Assembly: GCA_014871385.1 (NCBI GenBank)
Contig: CM026421.1
Coordinates: forward strand, 23,677,383-23,741,382
Direction of reading: 5' to 3'
Length of the DNA stretch: 64,000 nucleotides
Source: Ceratodon purpureus
Lineage: Eukaryota; Streptophyta; Bryopsida; Pseudoditrichales; Ditrichaceae
Below are positions 20,834 through 31,749 of this stretch, one piece after another. A model generated the notes under the pieces. The model saw nothing but the letters and a program-made list of their open reading frames with translations, was not told the DNA's origin and ran no database searches. The translations under genes were made by a program, and so were the position numbers. Positions within the stretch are counted from its first letter, which is position 1; each line of letters begins with the position of its first letter.

Positions 20834-23800
20834 ATGAAAGACCATATTTCCCATCTACGACAAATCTTCGATGCCTGCAGAGCCAACGGGGTCAGTCTCA
20901 ATGCCGACAAATGCATGTTCCTATTCTTTGCAGGTATCATCCTGGGCTACATAGTCTGTAAACACGGTAAACTCCCAGATCCCGAAAAAATAAAAGACAT
21001 AGTCAACATGACCCCACCTGTCAATCAAAAAGGAGTCCAGCGCCTCCTCGGCCTAGCCCAGTTCAACAGAATTTATATAGAAAAGCTGGCCCATATAACT
21101 GCTCCAATCACAGCTCTGAATCATGCCAGATACAGCTATCCCCAAGATTGGACACCGGAGGCACAAGAGGCATTGGAAAAAATTAAAGTTGCCTATTCAA
21201 ATGCACCTATACTCATCGCCCCAGATTGGACTAAACCTTTTCACGTACACACCGATGCCTCCAATGTCGCCGTAGGTGTCATGTTAGCCCAGAACGTAAC
21301 AGGCAAACATGATCAGCCGGTAGCCTACGCAAGTCGGTTATTAAACACAGCCGAAAAGAACTATTCTACCACGGAAAGGGAAGCTCTAGCCATGATCTAC
21401 GCTGTCAAAAAATTCAGACATTATCTTCTGGGAAATAAATTCAAATTCATCGTGGATCATCATAGCCTCTCTTACCTCGTCAATCAACCACTGGTTAGTG
21501 GAAGGGTAGCCAGGTGGATTATGATTCTCCTGGAATACGATTTTGAAGTCGTCTATATCCCTGGCAAGCGCCACATCATAGCGGATTACCTGTCCAGAGA
21601 CACCACAGCTACCGAGGACGGCATTGACGACTCATTCAATGATGCATATATCCAAACAGCCACAATTGCACCAGAGAAAAACACAGACTGGCGATCACCA
21701 TACCTACAGTATTTAACAACCGGGCACATTCCCATCGACGTCTCAGGCACCAGAAAAATTAATTTTATTCGCAAAACTCTGCCCTACACCACGGTTGAGG
21801 GACAGCTCTACCGACGGGGTCCAGACGGAGAAACGCGGATTTGTGTAGCCCCAGACCAGCAACAGGAGATTATAGCCCACTTACATGATGGTCCGGCTGG
21901 TGGGCACCAAGGACCCGACACTACGATAAAAAAGATTTTAACTGCCAAATACTGGTGGCCAACTTTGCACAAGGACGTCCACGATTACGTTAAAAAATGT
22001 CATGCATGCCAGATTGCTACTACAAACTTTCAATATCAAGGCAGAGTTCCGTTGAAGTCAATACCGCCATTGGGGCCATTCATGCGTTGGGGCTTGGATT
22101 TCGTTGGCCCAATTCGACCCATAACAAGACAAGGATTCAAATACATACTGGTCGCCACTGACTACACTACCAAGTGGGTCGAAGCCAAGCCATTGCGAAC
22201 GAATACCGCCGTCGTCACCGCTACCTTCATCTACGAACATATTATCACCAGGTTTGGATGCCCCTTGGAGATCATGTCTGATCAAGGTTCGCATTTTGTC
22301 AACTCAGTAATCGAGGAACTCATGGACAACCACATAATTAAACACCGCACGAGCACCGTTTACTACCCTCAAGGCAACGGACAGGCAGAATCGACCAACA
22401 AAACATTGATAAATATGTTAAAACGGTTTGTCCACGCCAACAAGGTCGACTGGGACGACTGCCTTCCAGCTGCCTTATGGGCATACCGGGTCGCTACCAA
22501 GACAGCCACACAGTTCAGTCCCTTTGAGTTAGTTTATGGTACTCAACCTCTGTTGCCCACGGAATATATTGCTCCTACATTTCAAAGCCTGCAGCCAAGA
22601 GACTACACTCCACACAGGGTGTTAGCTGCCCGATTGCAAGACATACACCATATAGAGGAACTCCGAGAGTCTGCGTTAAACAACATAGCTCGTAAACAAC
22701 AACTCAGCGCCCAATATTTTCAGGCCTCGCAACCGCCCAGGCTTTTCCAAAAGGGTGACCTCGTCTTGTGGTGCCCCAGAGATCCTAAATTAAAACGACC
22801 AAAATTCGAGTCCATTTGGCATGGTCCATATAGGGTCCAATTAGTGCTACCAAACAATACAGTATTGCTAATTAACAGTACTAATTATGACGCCCACGCC
22901 ACCATGGTCAATGCAGCAAAATTAAAACATTACCACGCGGCCACACCACAACTGTCACCAACTCTTAGCTTGGGCGAAATTCAGAGCTACCTCTACAAAG
23001 AAGCGGAGTCTAACTTGGACGCCAACGATCCCCATACAGATGACCAGGATGTCTCCACATTGCCCCCACCCATCCCTAGTATACCTGAGATAGGTGTGAA
23101 TCTGATCCAAGCCATCCCATTCTCCAGACACACCAAAGACAATCATGGACAACCAGTTGACTTGACACCAGCTAATCATCTCCGCCGTCTTAGGCGGACA
23201 GCGCCGCCACCATCATCGCAGACAGTTCAGTCCCATCAGAGCCTCTCCCAGCCGCCAAAGGAGCCAGGGCTGGCACATCATGAGACACCTCCCATCCCAT
23301 CCCAGCCGCCAAGTAACTCTTCTCCTCCCCTCACCTCTCTCAGTTGGTCCCCTGACCTCCCTTCCTTCCCTCCCACACAGATAGCTATACTACCCAAGCC
23401 ATTTGAGAGTTTGGCACACCGCATTCTCTCTCTCATTTGCGCCCCTCGTAGTCCATTGCTGTTGCATACACTTCCCCACTGCCCCTGCGCCGTTATCGCC
23501 ATGGTTCCCCCTGCTCCTCGGAAGGCGATGCCGCCATTCCATGTTCCCAAGCACATCCACGAATGGAAGCGCAGGGCAGACGAAGTATGGACCACGAAGA
23601 CAGGCATGGTGAAGTACTGGAGCTTGATGGAGGGCAAGACCAACGTCGCATACGGCAACGCATTTGTGCAGTCCCTAAGGCAACAAAGCGAAGACGAACC
23701 TTACCCGGCTGGCGACGTCGAAGGCATCCGCGTGGTCTACTCCAGCCGCTATCTGCATGCGTTCTTCGGATGGGACGGGACAGGCTTCACCGAATGGAGC

Positions 23801-25687
23801 CCAGCTTGCGTATATCCACAGCCGGATGTGGAGACTCTGGTACATCATACTCCTCTTCGCGATGACAATCGTTATGACGTCTTTGTTTTGGGAAAGATTT
23901 TGGCTGAACCATGGTTTGCGAGGATGAGGGGCATTCTGAGCCAGGTCTTTTTTCGGAACGATTGCAACGGGATCACACGCGCGCAACTGTCCCTGCTGTT
24001 CATGGCCGACCAAGGAGAAAAAATCAATTGGGGGGTCTTGGTCGATGAACACTTCAGGGTGCAGCTGCGTGGACATCGAAGATCACCCGAGTACTCTAGC
24101 CCTATCGGCCCGTTCCTGACGGCTTACATCACGCATTTCCTGGCCTACCACCGACGCCATAACCGACCTCCAGCGGCAGGTTCATTCCTTGACATCCAGA
24201 GGGAGATGGCCGCCATATCTCCTCCCGAGACCGCTACGCCAGGGCCAAGCGCCAAGCGCCAACGGGTGTTGGAGCTGACAACGGGAGGGGTGATAGCCAA
24301 GGATCCAGCCTGGGGACCTCGGACGTCGGAGATACACACACAGGCAGTAGCACTGACCGAAACGGTGGCAGCTCTCCTGCAATTCGCACACAAGACAGAA
24401 CAGGAGAAGAAAGGATTGGCTAACTCATACCGAGAACAGGAGGAGAGAGCCAAGCGCAAAGCCAGCCACGCTATCCAAGCCGCCCAAGCACAAGCCAACC
24501 AGGCATTAGAGACAGCTCGAGCAGAATTCCAACAGCAGATTGAAGAAAATCACACCACGTTGGCAAATCTACGCAACCAGGTAACAGGTCTGGAGCTGGA
24601 GCTTACCAACGCGCAAGAACAGGTAGACCTGCTGGCCAAGGACAAGGCGTGGTTGCAGAGCAAGATTCAAAAGTTGGAACAGCTCAACAGTGACTACCTG
24701 GCCAAATACAAACAACTCACCGCCGACAAAGCAGTTCAGCTCCCACAGCGCACACACGAGGAAACCGAGGAGTTGAAGAAAGAAAGGGCAGACCTGGAGC
24801 AGATGCGAGAAACGTTTGAGGCCAACAAAATTGGATGGGTCCATGCTGCTACTCGTGCCATAGCCACCAAGGTCTTTCACATGCTTCGTCTACAGCCTCC
24901 GACGACCGAGGAGCCCTCACCCGAATTCCTGGATACGTGCATCGACGAAGCCATGGCAGTGTTAGAGATGGAACAATCCGAGCCAGATTGGGAGGCTATC
25001 GATCAGGAACAACAAGACTACGACATGCTAGAGCCATACAAGGGGAAGGAGATATACCAATCACCACCACGACCGACTGATGAGGAACCTTTGCGCATCA
25101 TCATAGGGCCAGGGCCATCCCAGTCGGTAACCACGCCGTCCATCTCCAATGATCCAGCTGAGCGTGTTGACATTCCGGAATTGCTCACTGACAACGAGGA
25201 GACTCCCCAGGCGTCACCGCACCTCCCTGTACACAACACGGAGCAGCCAAGTCAGCCCCTGAATCCGGTAAATTCTCGGTCCCATCCTTTTAAATTTCAC
25301 AAGGATGCTCTCAAACGCCTAGAAGAAGAATATAGCTTGGAAACGGAAGCAAGTGACGCCAGTGATGCCGAGGAAGAATTAGAAACTGCCATAGAACAGG
25401 TAAAACAGTATTTCCGGAATAACCCTGACCTAGCTTCTCGGTACGCTGACCCTGAAGCAGATCAAGTCAACTGCCCCGCATGCAACAAGACTCTAGGAAA
25501 GACTGTCTACGACGTCTACCAGCATTCTGCGACATCAAGGTCCAAGCACAACCTAATTCACCGAGGAGTAGCAGCAGCCATCGCATCCCTCTACGGGGAT
25601 CAAGCACCACCCAGAAGACAAGCCCAACTCCCACGCGAGACCACCCGTCCCGACAGGCGCCCGGCCCACCGACGATCCAGACATTGA
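20834..25687 (+). CDS. reverse transcriptase (rest), RNase H, integrase and long C-terminal extension
   Basis: 1,617 codons; the coding frame really begins upstream at the frameshift. RNase H is near residues 135-260 ([18 protein letters not shown]). Integrase has the HHCC finger near 353-395 ([15 protein letters not shown]) and catalytic D near 419 (GLDFVGP), D near 481 (MSDQGSHF) and E near 515 (GQAEST); a GPY module is near 664 (WHGPYRV). From about 700 it continues for 900 residues: a Pro/Ser-rich linker, an in-frame ATG at about 23501 (residue 890), a globular segment of about 230 residues, a long coiled coil near 1120-1330 and a C-terminal finger near 1547 (CPACNKTL, then VYQHS and KHNLIHRG) resembling zf-XS. 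Plant gypsy elements of the Athila/Tat type also carry an extra ORF in this position, but this one is fused to pol. Confidence 0.93.
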   Translation: MKDHISHLRQIFDACRANGVSLNADKCMFLFFAGIILGYIVCKHGKLPDPEKIKDIVNMTPPVNQKGVQRLLGLAQFNRIYIEKLAHITAPITALNHARYSYPQDWTPEAQEALEKIKVAYSNAPILIAPDWTKPFHVHTDASNVAVGVMLAQNVTGKHDQPVAYASRLLNTAEKNYSTTEREALAMIYAVKKFRHYLLGNKFKFIVDHHSLSYLVNQPLVSGRVARWIMILLEYDFEVVYIPGKRHIIADYLSRDTTATEDGIDDSFNDAYIQTATIAPEKNTDWRSPYLQYLTTGHIPIDVSGTRKINFIRKTLPYTTVEGQLYRRGPDGETRICVAPDQQQEIIAHLHDGPAGGHQGPDTTIKKILTAKYWWPTLHKDVHDYVKKCHACQIATTNFQYQGRVPLKSIPPLGPFMRWGLDFVGPIRPITRQGFKYILVATDYTTKWVEAKPLRTNTAVVTATFIYEHIITRFGCPLEIMSDQGSHFVNSVIEELMDNHIIKHRTSTVYYPQGNGQAESTNKTLINMLKRFVHANKVDWDDCLPAALWAYRVATKTATQFSPFELVYGTQPLLPTEYIAPTFQSLQPRDYTPHRVLAARLQDIHHIEELRESALNNIARKQQLSAQYFQASQPPRLFQKGDLVLWCPRDPKLKRPKFESIWHGPYRVQLVLPNNTVLLINSTNYDAHATMVNAAKLKHYHAATPQLSPTLSLGEIQSYLYKEAESNLDANDPHTDDQDVSTLPPPIPSIPEIGVNLIQAIPFSRHTKDNHGQPVDLTPANHLRRLRRTAPPPSSQTVQSHQSLSQPPKEPGLAHHETPPIPSQPPSNSSPPLTSLSWSPDLPSFPPTQIAILPKPFESLAHRILSLICAPRSPLLLHTLPHCPCAVIAMVPPAPRKAMPPFHVPKHIHEWKRRADEVWTTKTGMVKYWSLMEGKTNVAYGNAFVQSLRQQSEDEPYPAGDVEGIRVVYSSRYLHAFFGWDGTGFTEWSPACVYPQPDVETLVHHTPLRDDNRYDVFVLGKILAEPWFARMRGILSQVFFRNDCNGITRAQLSLLFMADQGEKINWGVLVDEHFRVQLRGHRRSPEYSSPIGPFLTAYITHFLAYHRRHNRPPAAGSFLDIQREMAAISPPETATPGPSAKRQRVLELTTGGVIAKDPAWGPRTSEIHTQAVALTETVAALLQFAHKTEQEKKGLANSYREQEERAKRKASHAIQAAQAQANQALETARAEFQQQIEENHTTLANLRNQVTGLELELTNAQEQVDLLAKDKAWLQSKIQKLEQLNSDYLAKYKQLTADKAVQLPQRTHEETEELKKERADLEQMRETFEANKIGWVHAATRAIATKVFHMLRLQPPTTEEPSPEFLDTCIDEAMAVLEMEQSEPDWEAIDQEQQDYDMLEPYKGKEIYQSPPRPTDEEPLRIIIGPGPSQSVTTPSISNDPAERVDIPELLTDNEETPQASPHLPVHNTEQPSQPLNPVNSRSHPFKFHKDALKRLEEEYSLETEASDASDAEEELETAIEQVKQYFRNNPDLASRYADPEADQVNCPACNKTLGKTVYDVYQHSATSRSKHNLIHRGVAAAIASLYGDQAPPRRQAQLPRETTRPDRRPAHRRSRH

Positions 25688-25699
25688 GCACCAAGGCAA

Positions 25700-25736
25700 T
25701 TCGAGGACGAATTGCGAGCTAAAAAGGACGGCAAAA
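25700..25736 (+). promoter_or_regulatory. TTCGAGGACGAA motif and polypurine tract
   Basis: TTCGAGGACGAA at 25700-25711 is a phrase common before the 3' LTR of plant Ty3/gypsy elements. AAAAAGGACGGCAAAA at 25721-25736 ends right at the LTR and fits a plus-strand priming tract, though two pyrimidines interrupt it. Confidence 0.6.
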
Positions 25737-26416
25737 TGTTACTAGAACAGCCAGCTCACTAAGAGTCGTGGACGGCAACATCGACTTAGACTGCAGTGAA
25801 CAGCGAGCTTCAAGGACGTCTCAAATAGTATAAAAGGCATCGTAGCTAGGAGCTCTCTCTCTCTTCCTCTCGGGGTAATTTTGGTTAGGAGATTTAGGAC
25901 TAGGCTAAGCCTCAGGGCCGCCGTTGGACCATGAACACCCTCCGTTGTAATGACTCAGCACTCTAGCTATCATCTTATGAAAGACTCCCTTTGATGCGAA
26001 ATTCGCCCTCTCTGACTGTCGCGCTTCTAACCCTTGTTTGCTTCTTGCCTCGCTGAATTGTCTGACTGTCCGCCTTCACTGCCTTCCTGTGCCCTTTTTG
26101 CTCTTTCTATGAATGTTCGCCCCCCCTGCACTCTGTCTGAGACACCATAGCCTAGCTGGTCTTTTCCTCTTCCCCCCTGACTCACTTCCCCACGCCCTCT
26201 ACGACAGCTAATGCTGTTCCACTCCTCGATCCGCTCTCCACGAGGCTCTGCCTAACCCTAACGGCGGTGTCCGATACCTGAGACACCCGCCCTTGACGTC
26301 CAACAACCAAGGCCGACCCCGGGTATCAGAGGTTCCACGGTTATCTACCAAGGACACAGCCTCGAAACGACCATGTTCTGCGTTCACACTCTCTATCTCG
26401 GTAATCCAGGATAACA
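25737..26416 (+). repeat. 3' LTR of the Ty3/gypsy element
   Basis: 680 bp, TG to CA, followed by the second GCATT copy at 26417-26421. Same length and offset as the 5' LTR throughout. Confidence 0.97.
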
Positions 26417-26421
26417 GCATT

Positions 26422-27099
26422 TCATTTCTGCTCAATATCGGTGCATATGTCCCTTAATCTTCCGGGCCGCATTCTGTATCCCATACCCTAATGCCGACAG
26501 AGTATCCGGATCATTTATATGTATTATAAATAGAATATATAAATTGCAAATCCTTATCCGTCTCCCTAATATTAAAATATTAAAGTAACTCCGGATACCC
26601 TGAAATTCGCATATTCGGATATACTCTAGGACACGAACGGTCATCAACATCCTACACGGGTATAAACAACATTCGAACCAATCCCGGGTATTTGAAGCCG
26701 GATACTAGAAACTAAGTCGACCTGGATATCCACGGACTGGTATCAATAGATAATCCCCTATGCGGGTATATAGATCCGGGTATACCAATACACCTTGCGA
26801 CCAGGACCTCAACCGCGTGCACATTTCGTGGACATCAATCGTGATATGAATAACTTACTTTAATCCTAAACTGAATTCACATTTACACATGTTAATATCG
26901 CAAAATTACATATCCCCCCCACCCACTTCGAACAACGGATGGAGCGCGCTCATCAACATCCATCGACTGTTTCGTTTTACTTCACCGGTAACTCCAGCTG
27001 TCAACGAGACCCATGTGAGCGGATCCTTCGAGAATTTTTTCAGCAGCGGGACCCATCTGTCTGGCTTTCTCGTTTTCCCTGGCATCCCAGATTAGTCCT
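26422..27099. other. non-coding CACTA-block DNA with GGGTAT/CCGGATA motifs
   Basis: Between about 26495 and 26790 there are at least eight copies of GGGTAT, CCGGATA or close variants on both strands (for example CACGGGTATAAAC, CCCGGGTATTTG, GCCGGATACTAG). This could be a motif array of the surrounding CACTA block. A C run and weak ORFs follow near 26900-27100. No gene is supported. Confidence 0.45.
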
Positions 27100-27107
27100 C
27101 TTGGTGA

Positions 27108-27212
27108 CCAATTACACCGAACAGGAACATGACTACACCAAAGAGAAAAGTTCGAAATTAGTCTCAGATTCGGTGTAAAGTCCGGTGTAGCTGAGGCCTG
27201 TTCCTACTAGTG
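27108..27212. repeat. right terminus and subterminal repeats of the CACTA block
   Basis: Reading inward on the minus strand the end is CACTAGTAGGAACAGGCCT, a typical plant CACTA terminus. Within 105 bp the motif CGGTGTA or its complement TACACCG occurs four or more times (ACACCGAACAGG, GACTACACC, TTCGGTGTAAAG, CCGGTGTAGC). A matching left end was not found. Confidence 0.6.
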
Positions 27213-27241
27213 AAACAGAGTCAAAAAATGAAATTCACACA

Positions 27242-27297
27242 ATCGGACAGGGGAGTTGAACCCGGCTCCGAAGAGCCTGCCCACCGCAGTGTCCGAT
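27242..27297 (-). other. 56-nt tRNA-like fold with B-box
   Basis: On the minus strand the 7-mers ATCGGAC and GTCCGAT pair perfectly at the two ends. Between them lie a GGCTC-TTCG-GAGCC hairpin with a UUCG-type loop and the B-box-like GGGTTCAACTCC. It lacks room for a full cloverleaf, so it is not a standard tRNA. It could be a tRNA relic, the head of a SINE or a structured ncRNA. Confidence 0.4.
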
Positions 27298-28740
27298 CCC
27301 ACCCACCCACACCAAGTTAGTAAAACTTATCATAAATCGATGCAAGAATTCAGCGACTGAAACTTGCAAAAATTATGGAGACAGAAGAGCTGAATAGGCT
27401 CATTGTGCCGTCCCATTTCTCTCCCTCGCCTCTCTCCAGTGATCAAAAGCCACGCCGTAAGGGAACGACTCCAAGTCGTACCAAGTTTGAGAGTACAAAC
27501 AAATTGAAGTATCCAAGTTGCCCCCCAATCGATTCCGTAGCTTACTCTTCACAAAACTTAGTGTACTGAAAGTGCGTTCATCTTCACAGGACCCGAGCAC
27601 CGCAGTCACAGCAATATTGGCCAGTTTCATATATTCCGAGAGCTTGTTGCACAGCAATGCGTTGCAGCCCAAGCGCTGCCAAAGTCTGGTGACGGGGTTG
27701 ACATCATGAGGGGGTTCCATCGACTTCTTTGCGTTCCCCTTCATTGTAAGTTTAAAGAGGCACTGCTGCATCAACAGTAAATGCCAATCGAGGGGAGGTG
27801 TAACCTGCTTGAAAGTAGCATCGGCAATGTTGCCCATCGACCTCATGGTACAGAACCACGTTTTTATAACCTCCAAGTGCCTTGGGAAAAGCTCATCAGC
27901 TTTCTCTTGTAACCAGTATTGGGGGAAGATAACTCCGAGGGCCTCCATGATTTCGCTATCAGGAAACCGCTTCTCCAGTTGAGCGATAAGCGTTTCTGCA
28001 GCTGCGGTGCACTGCCCCTTCACGGCAGTCAAGATGCCCTCAAGGTCACTGCGCGATACAGACAGTGGCCGGCCTGAGACTGCATCAACAACATGAGCAG
28101 GATGAGTGTGATCATTCACACGGAACCCAAGTGTCTCGGCCCCATCATTTAAATCCGTAACCCATTCCTACTGAATGGTATGGCTACGATCCGAAACCAC
28201 ATCATGGAACAATTCGAAAGCGCGAGGACCAAATGCAGTAGCACTATCGACATACATCTTGAAAATTTCATGCTGACAAATTTTCACTGCAGCAATAGAA
28301 TCCGAGACGAATACATGACGTGATTGTGCGAATTTAATCAAAGACTGCACTGACTGAAGCAATGGGAGGATACATGGCAGAGCAAAGAGGGTCTGAACGT
28401 CAAGGAGACGATTCAGATTTGCTTTGGCAGTAGGCTCCTTCGGGGCATCCTCAGCGAACTTGGCAAGCAACGCCTTATATTCACCTTGGATTCGTTTGAG
28501 GGGCTCAAGCAGGGAGATCCAACGGGTCTGCACCTGCTTGAGGATATTAAGCCCCTCTGTCTCCACAATCTCAGCAAGTTTAGTGAGCGCCAAATGGCGC
28601 TTGGGGGATCCTGCAAAATAGAGATGCAAATTTTTGCACAACCGTTCCAATTTCTGCACAAACGGAAGGCTCGACAAAGCCTCGACAGCCAGGTTAGTTC
28701 TGTGTGCGAAATCATGGACTCCAATAACGTAGGGGGCATG

Positions 28741-30621
28741 CACTATAAGAATCCCGCATTTTAGGTGACATCCCGAATCATGTCTAAAAAAATAAGTGGA
28801 CGTTGTAAAGGATGTTGTGCAGACATGAGAACATCTAAGACGCAGCAAAAACAAATGCAGACATCCGAAAAAACATGCAGACATCTCCGTAGCACGCGCA
28901 TCTCCGGGTGATTTTGAGGGGCAGTGAAGTATGCAACGTGGACGCCACGTCGACGACACATCAGCAAAGTTTTTTCCGGGCAGTGCCACATGGAAGGAGG
29001 ATGTCATCGCTGCCATGGTGACGTAGCGAACCACGTGGACCCACCATTTTCTGACGTGGCGGCGCGAAATTCTGACGTGTCAGCCGCGAAGAAGTGACGT
29101 GGTTTGCCACGTAAGCATAGTTTCCGGTGATTTTTGAGTTAGAACTGCCTTACTGTAGACGTCATTGAGGACATCACCGTGATTTTTGAGACGTCTATGT
29201 GGTGACAACGTGATGTCCACGTCGATGTCTGTGCGGACGTAAACTCTGTCCGACATTTGTTATAGTGGACATCCCCATGCTGTAGAATTTGCTATGCTTG
29301 ACATGGCCATGTCAATGTGTACGTGATGTGTGGAAGGGTATTTTTGCAAAGATGAATGTGTTTTGGTAGACATGAAGGTGTTTTGCAGACATGAGGGTGT
29401 TTTTTGTAGACATGCGAGTGTTTTTGCAGACATGAAGGTGTCTTTGCAGCCACAAAGGTGTTTCGATAGCCGTGATGGTGGCATTTGATTACAAGAAAAC
29501 TAAGGAAAGAAGATCACATGAAGAAAGGAACAAGGGAGGAAAGGAGACAAGAAGAAGATGGAGAACAAGAATGAAGTTAGGAGAACCCCCCGGATTTTTT
29601 TGAAGTACCTTTCAGTTTTTAGGTTGCCATCTCTCCATTCTAGCTTGGATTGAGGCGTGCCTTAGCTTTTTGGAAAGCTAAGTTGATTGTGCATCTACCC
29701 TCAAAATCTCAAAAGCATAGGATCAAAATTCTCGGACTGATTGCTAAAAATCCGAGACCCTTCCTCCAGCCGCACTCCTTTGACAACCCCAACTTTGGGA
29801 GGCAATATCTCACTACCTATAAATCCGAATTGGACGTGCTAACTACCATTGGAAATCCCTACAAGAGATCTACAACTATGATGAATCTCACTCTACTTGG
29901 AGAAGAAACAAGGGACTGATAGGGAAAACAATGGGAGACAGTCCATGGAGGAGGAAGAAAACACCAAAAGCTTGAAAACAAGCTCTCAAATACAAGGTGA
30001 GAAGCCGCCGAAGTGGCGGCTCACCCTAACCCTACCAAGGCTGAAAACCCTAACCTAAAGCCTTGATGGATGAATGTTGCCACCAATGAATGAAAAATGG
30101 ATTATTGAACATCACCATGTCTCGACAGATGTCTGTGTCGACATCTTTCGAGACATGCGGACATCTCCAAAAAAGAAAGAGAGAAGAACTTTGATATTGT
30201 AAATTTCATTTATAAAGAAAAAATAAAAAAAGGTTCTTCAATCCCTCTCGGCCTTTTTTTGCTCCCTTTGCTGACCCTGCCCTTCTTGTGGTTTTTTTCA
30301 CTGTGGGCAGAAAGTTACCTCGCAGCCCCGTAACTTCGCGCCCATTTTACCGTCTGTCAAAACGAGGTCGTTGTTGACGTGGCAATTACGTGTCTACAAG
30401 GATGTCCTCTGCCACGTCCCCATAGACGCGGACGTTTTTCCAAACGTCTTTGTGTTTTTAGGATAGCGCGCTCGTGTCTGGTGACGATAAGCCCAATTTA
30501 TCTCAAAAAACAAGTTAACGTTTTCACGTTCCTCAAGACATGAATGACTAACACAGAGACATGAAAAAAACACGACCATGTTTTTGGAGAACGTCACCTA
30601 AAACGCGGGATTCTTATAGTG
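28741..30621. mobile_element. non-autonomous CACTA element, 1,881 bp, in the hAT gene
   Basis: Terminal inverted repeats begin CACTATAAGAATCCCGC and agree over 29 bp with one mismatch. The 3-bp target duplication ATG is at 28738-28740 and 30622-30624, as expected for CACTA. No transposase is encoded. GACATC-type motifs recur near both ends (around 28825-28890 and 30117-30167), fitting subterminal repeats. Removing the element with one ATG copy keeps the hAT frame open, so it inserted cleanly and the border shows no decay. Confidence 0.93.
29352..29478. repeat. minisatellite, about 20-bp period
   Basis: Six imperfect units of the type GAAGGTGTTTTTGCAGACAT inside the non-autonomous CACTA element. 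Confidence 0.85.
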
Positions 30622-31749
30622 ATGAGAGGTTTGTAAGCGGTGAATCACTCCTGATCGGCTGCCTTGGAATACAGCTGCTCCATCTGCCCCGAAGCAGATG
30701 AGTTTTTGAGCCAAGTGAACCCCTTGAATCCCCCCATGCCAACCGACCTGGTCAAGGATCATTTCGGTCAAGTTCGCAGCATTAGCATCGCAATCCACTC
30801 TACGTATGCACAGCAAATGCGACTCCCTCACAAAATTTACGCAATAGTAGACATGGACCGACATCCACTGCTGGTTGTCCACACTTGTTACTTCATCTGC
30901 AGATAGCGACAAATACAGAGCCTCGGCCACTCCTTTCTTGAGCTTATCGGAACACACAGCAGCCATAGCACAAGCAAACTCCCACCCCGCCCCTTGCGAC
31001 CAGTGCTTCCTCGGAATTTCGGGAGCATTTAGACTCACAAGCAATTTCTGCATGGCAGAATATTCGGCCATGGGCCTGCCCTGCATGAGGACATGCAGGC
31101 AGGTTTTAAACTGCACCATCTTGCGACGCCTCTCTTTCGTAACCCCAGCAAGGACTTTGGTAAGCACGGTCTGTCCTCCCCTCGCAAACCAGACCCGCTC
31201 ATTCTTAATGTGTTGGTTCTGCCCCAAGTAATAGTACTCACCTCTCTTCACCTTCCCCATGTCAACCATGGCTCGCCGACGCCCTCCATGCTTAAACAAC
31301 CCGTCAATCTTCGGCACCAACAACTTCTCCCTCCCCTCAATCTCTGAACAGATCTTGCACCTCACTTAAGTGATGGTACCGCCAACGCCAATCACCGATT
31401 CTGCCCATGGGAGCTTGGCAGCCCATGAGTCCTGGAAATGACGACAAGCATCATAGTTTTTTCTTCTCTTCCGACTCGCCTCCGCCTCCGCCGAGGTCAC
31501 TGCCCCGACAACAATGGTATCCGGTGTCTTCAACTTTGCAGGAGTTGAGCGCTGCTCATCGACCGCGCAGTCAAAGTCGAGCCCCGGCTCCAAATCCTCG
31601 AGCTCCTGCTTCACCTGTGACAAATCGAGGGAGTCATGAGTCTCTTCTAATTCAGGTGGAGCGCGACCTCCGTAAAGAAATTTACGGAGGGGAGCCTGGA
31701 TTTTGAAAGCCGGCGGCGCCATGACCCAACAATGCAACTCTCCCCACAA

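Larger units (their letters stand above)
17164..26421 (+). mobile_element. complete Ty3/gypsy LTR retrotransposon with GCATT target duplication
   Basis: Both LTRs are 680 bp (17169-17848 and 25737-26416), start TG and end CA, and keep a constant 8,568-bp offset at every point checked. I saw no difference between them, so insertion is recent. The 5-bp target duplication GCATT is at 17164-17168 and 26417-26421. The internal region codes for gag, protease, reverse transcriptase, RNase H and integrase in that order, followed by a very long extra C-terminal region. The order RT-RH-INT assigns it to Ty3/gypsy. One frameshift breaks the coding region in reverse transcriptase. No chromodomain was recognised. 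Confidence 0.97.
8946..27212. mobile_element. CACTA-type element block, left end lost, with a nested Ty3/gypsy insertion
   Basis: The block combines the tnp2-like gene (minus), a hypothetical ORF, a Transposase_24/TnpA-like gene (plus) and a right terminus ending CCTACTAGTG at 27212 (read inward CACTAGTAGGAAC, the usual CACTA start). Just inside are several CGGTGTA/TACACCG motifs, as expected for CACTA subterminal repeats. The gypsy element sits within it. No matching left terminus was found and the tnp2 gene is cut short, so the left side appears deleted. That all parts belong to one element is inference from order and orientation. Confidence 0.5.
27400..31749 (-). pseudogene. hAT-family transposase gene, two nonsense codons and a CACTA insertion
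   Basis: One continuous minus-strand frame of about 820 codons when the insertion at 28741-30621 is set aside: 31749-31369, TAA at 31366-31368, 31365-30622, then 28737-28171, TAG at 28168-28170, and 28167-27403. A BED-like finger is near the first stop (VRCKICSE, GLFKH). The core has GADGAAVFQG and, straddling the insertion, a GVHDFAHRTNLAVE phrase. The C-terminal dimerisation region is typical of hAT (SCEDERTFSTLSFVKSKLRNRL). It resembles the ZNF862-like branch of hAT proteins as I recall them. Both stops are one C-to-T change from CAA and CAG. It would have been a DNA transposase or a domesticated derivative; it is now almost certainly non-functional. Confidence 0.85.
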
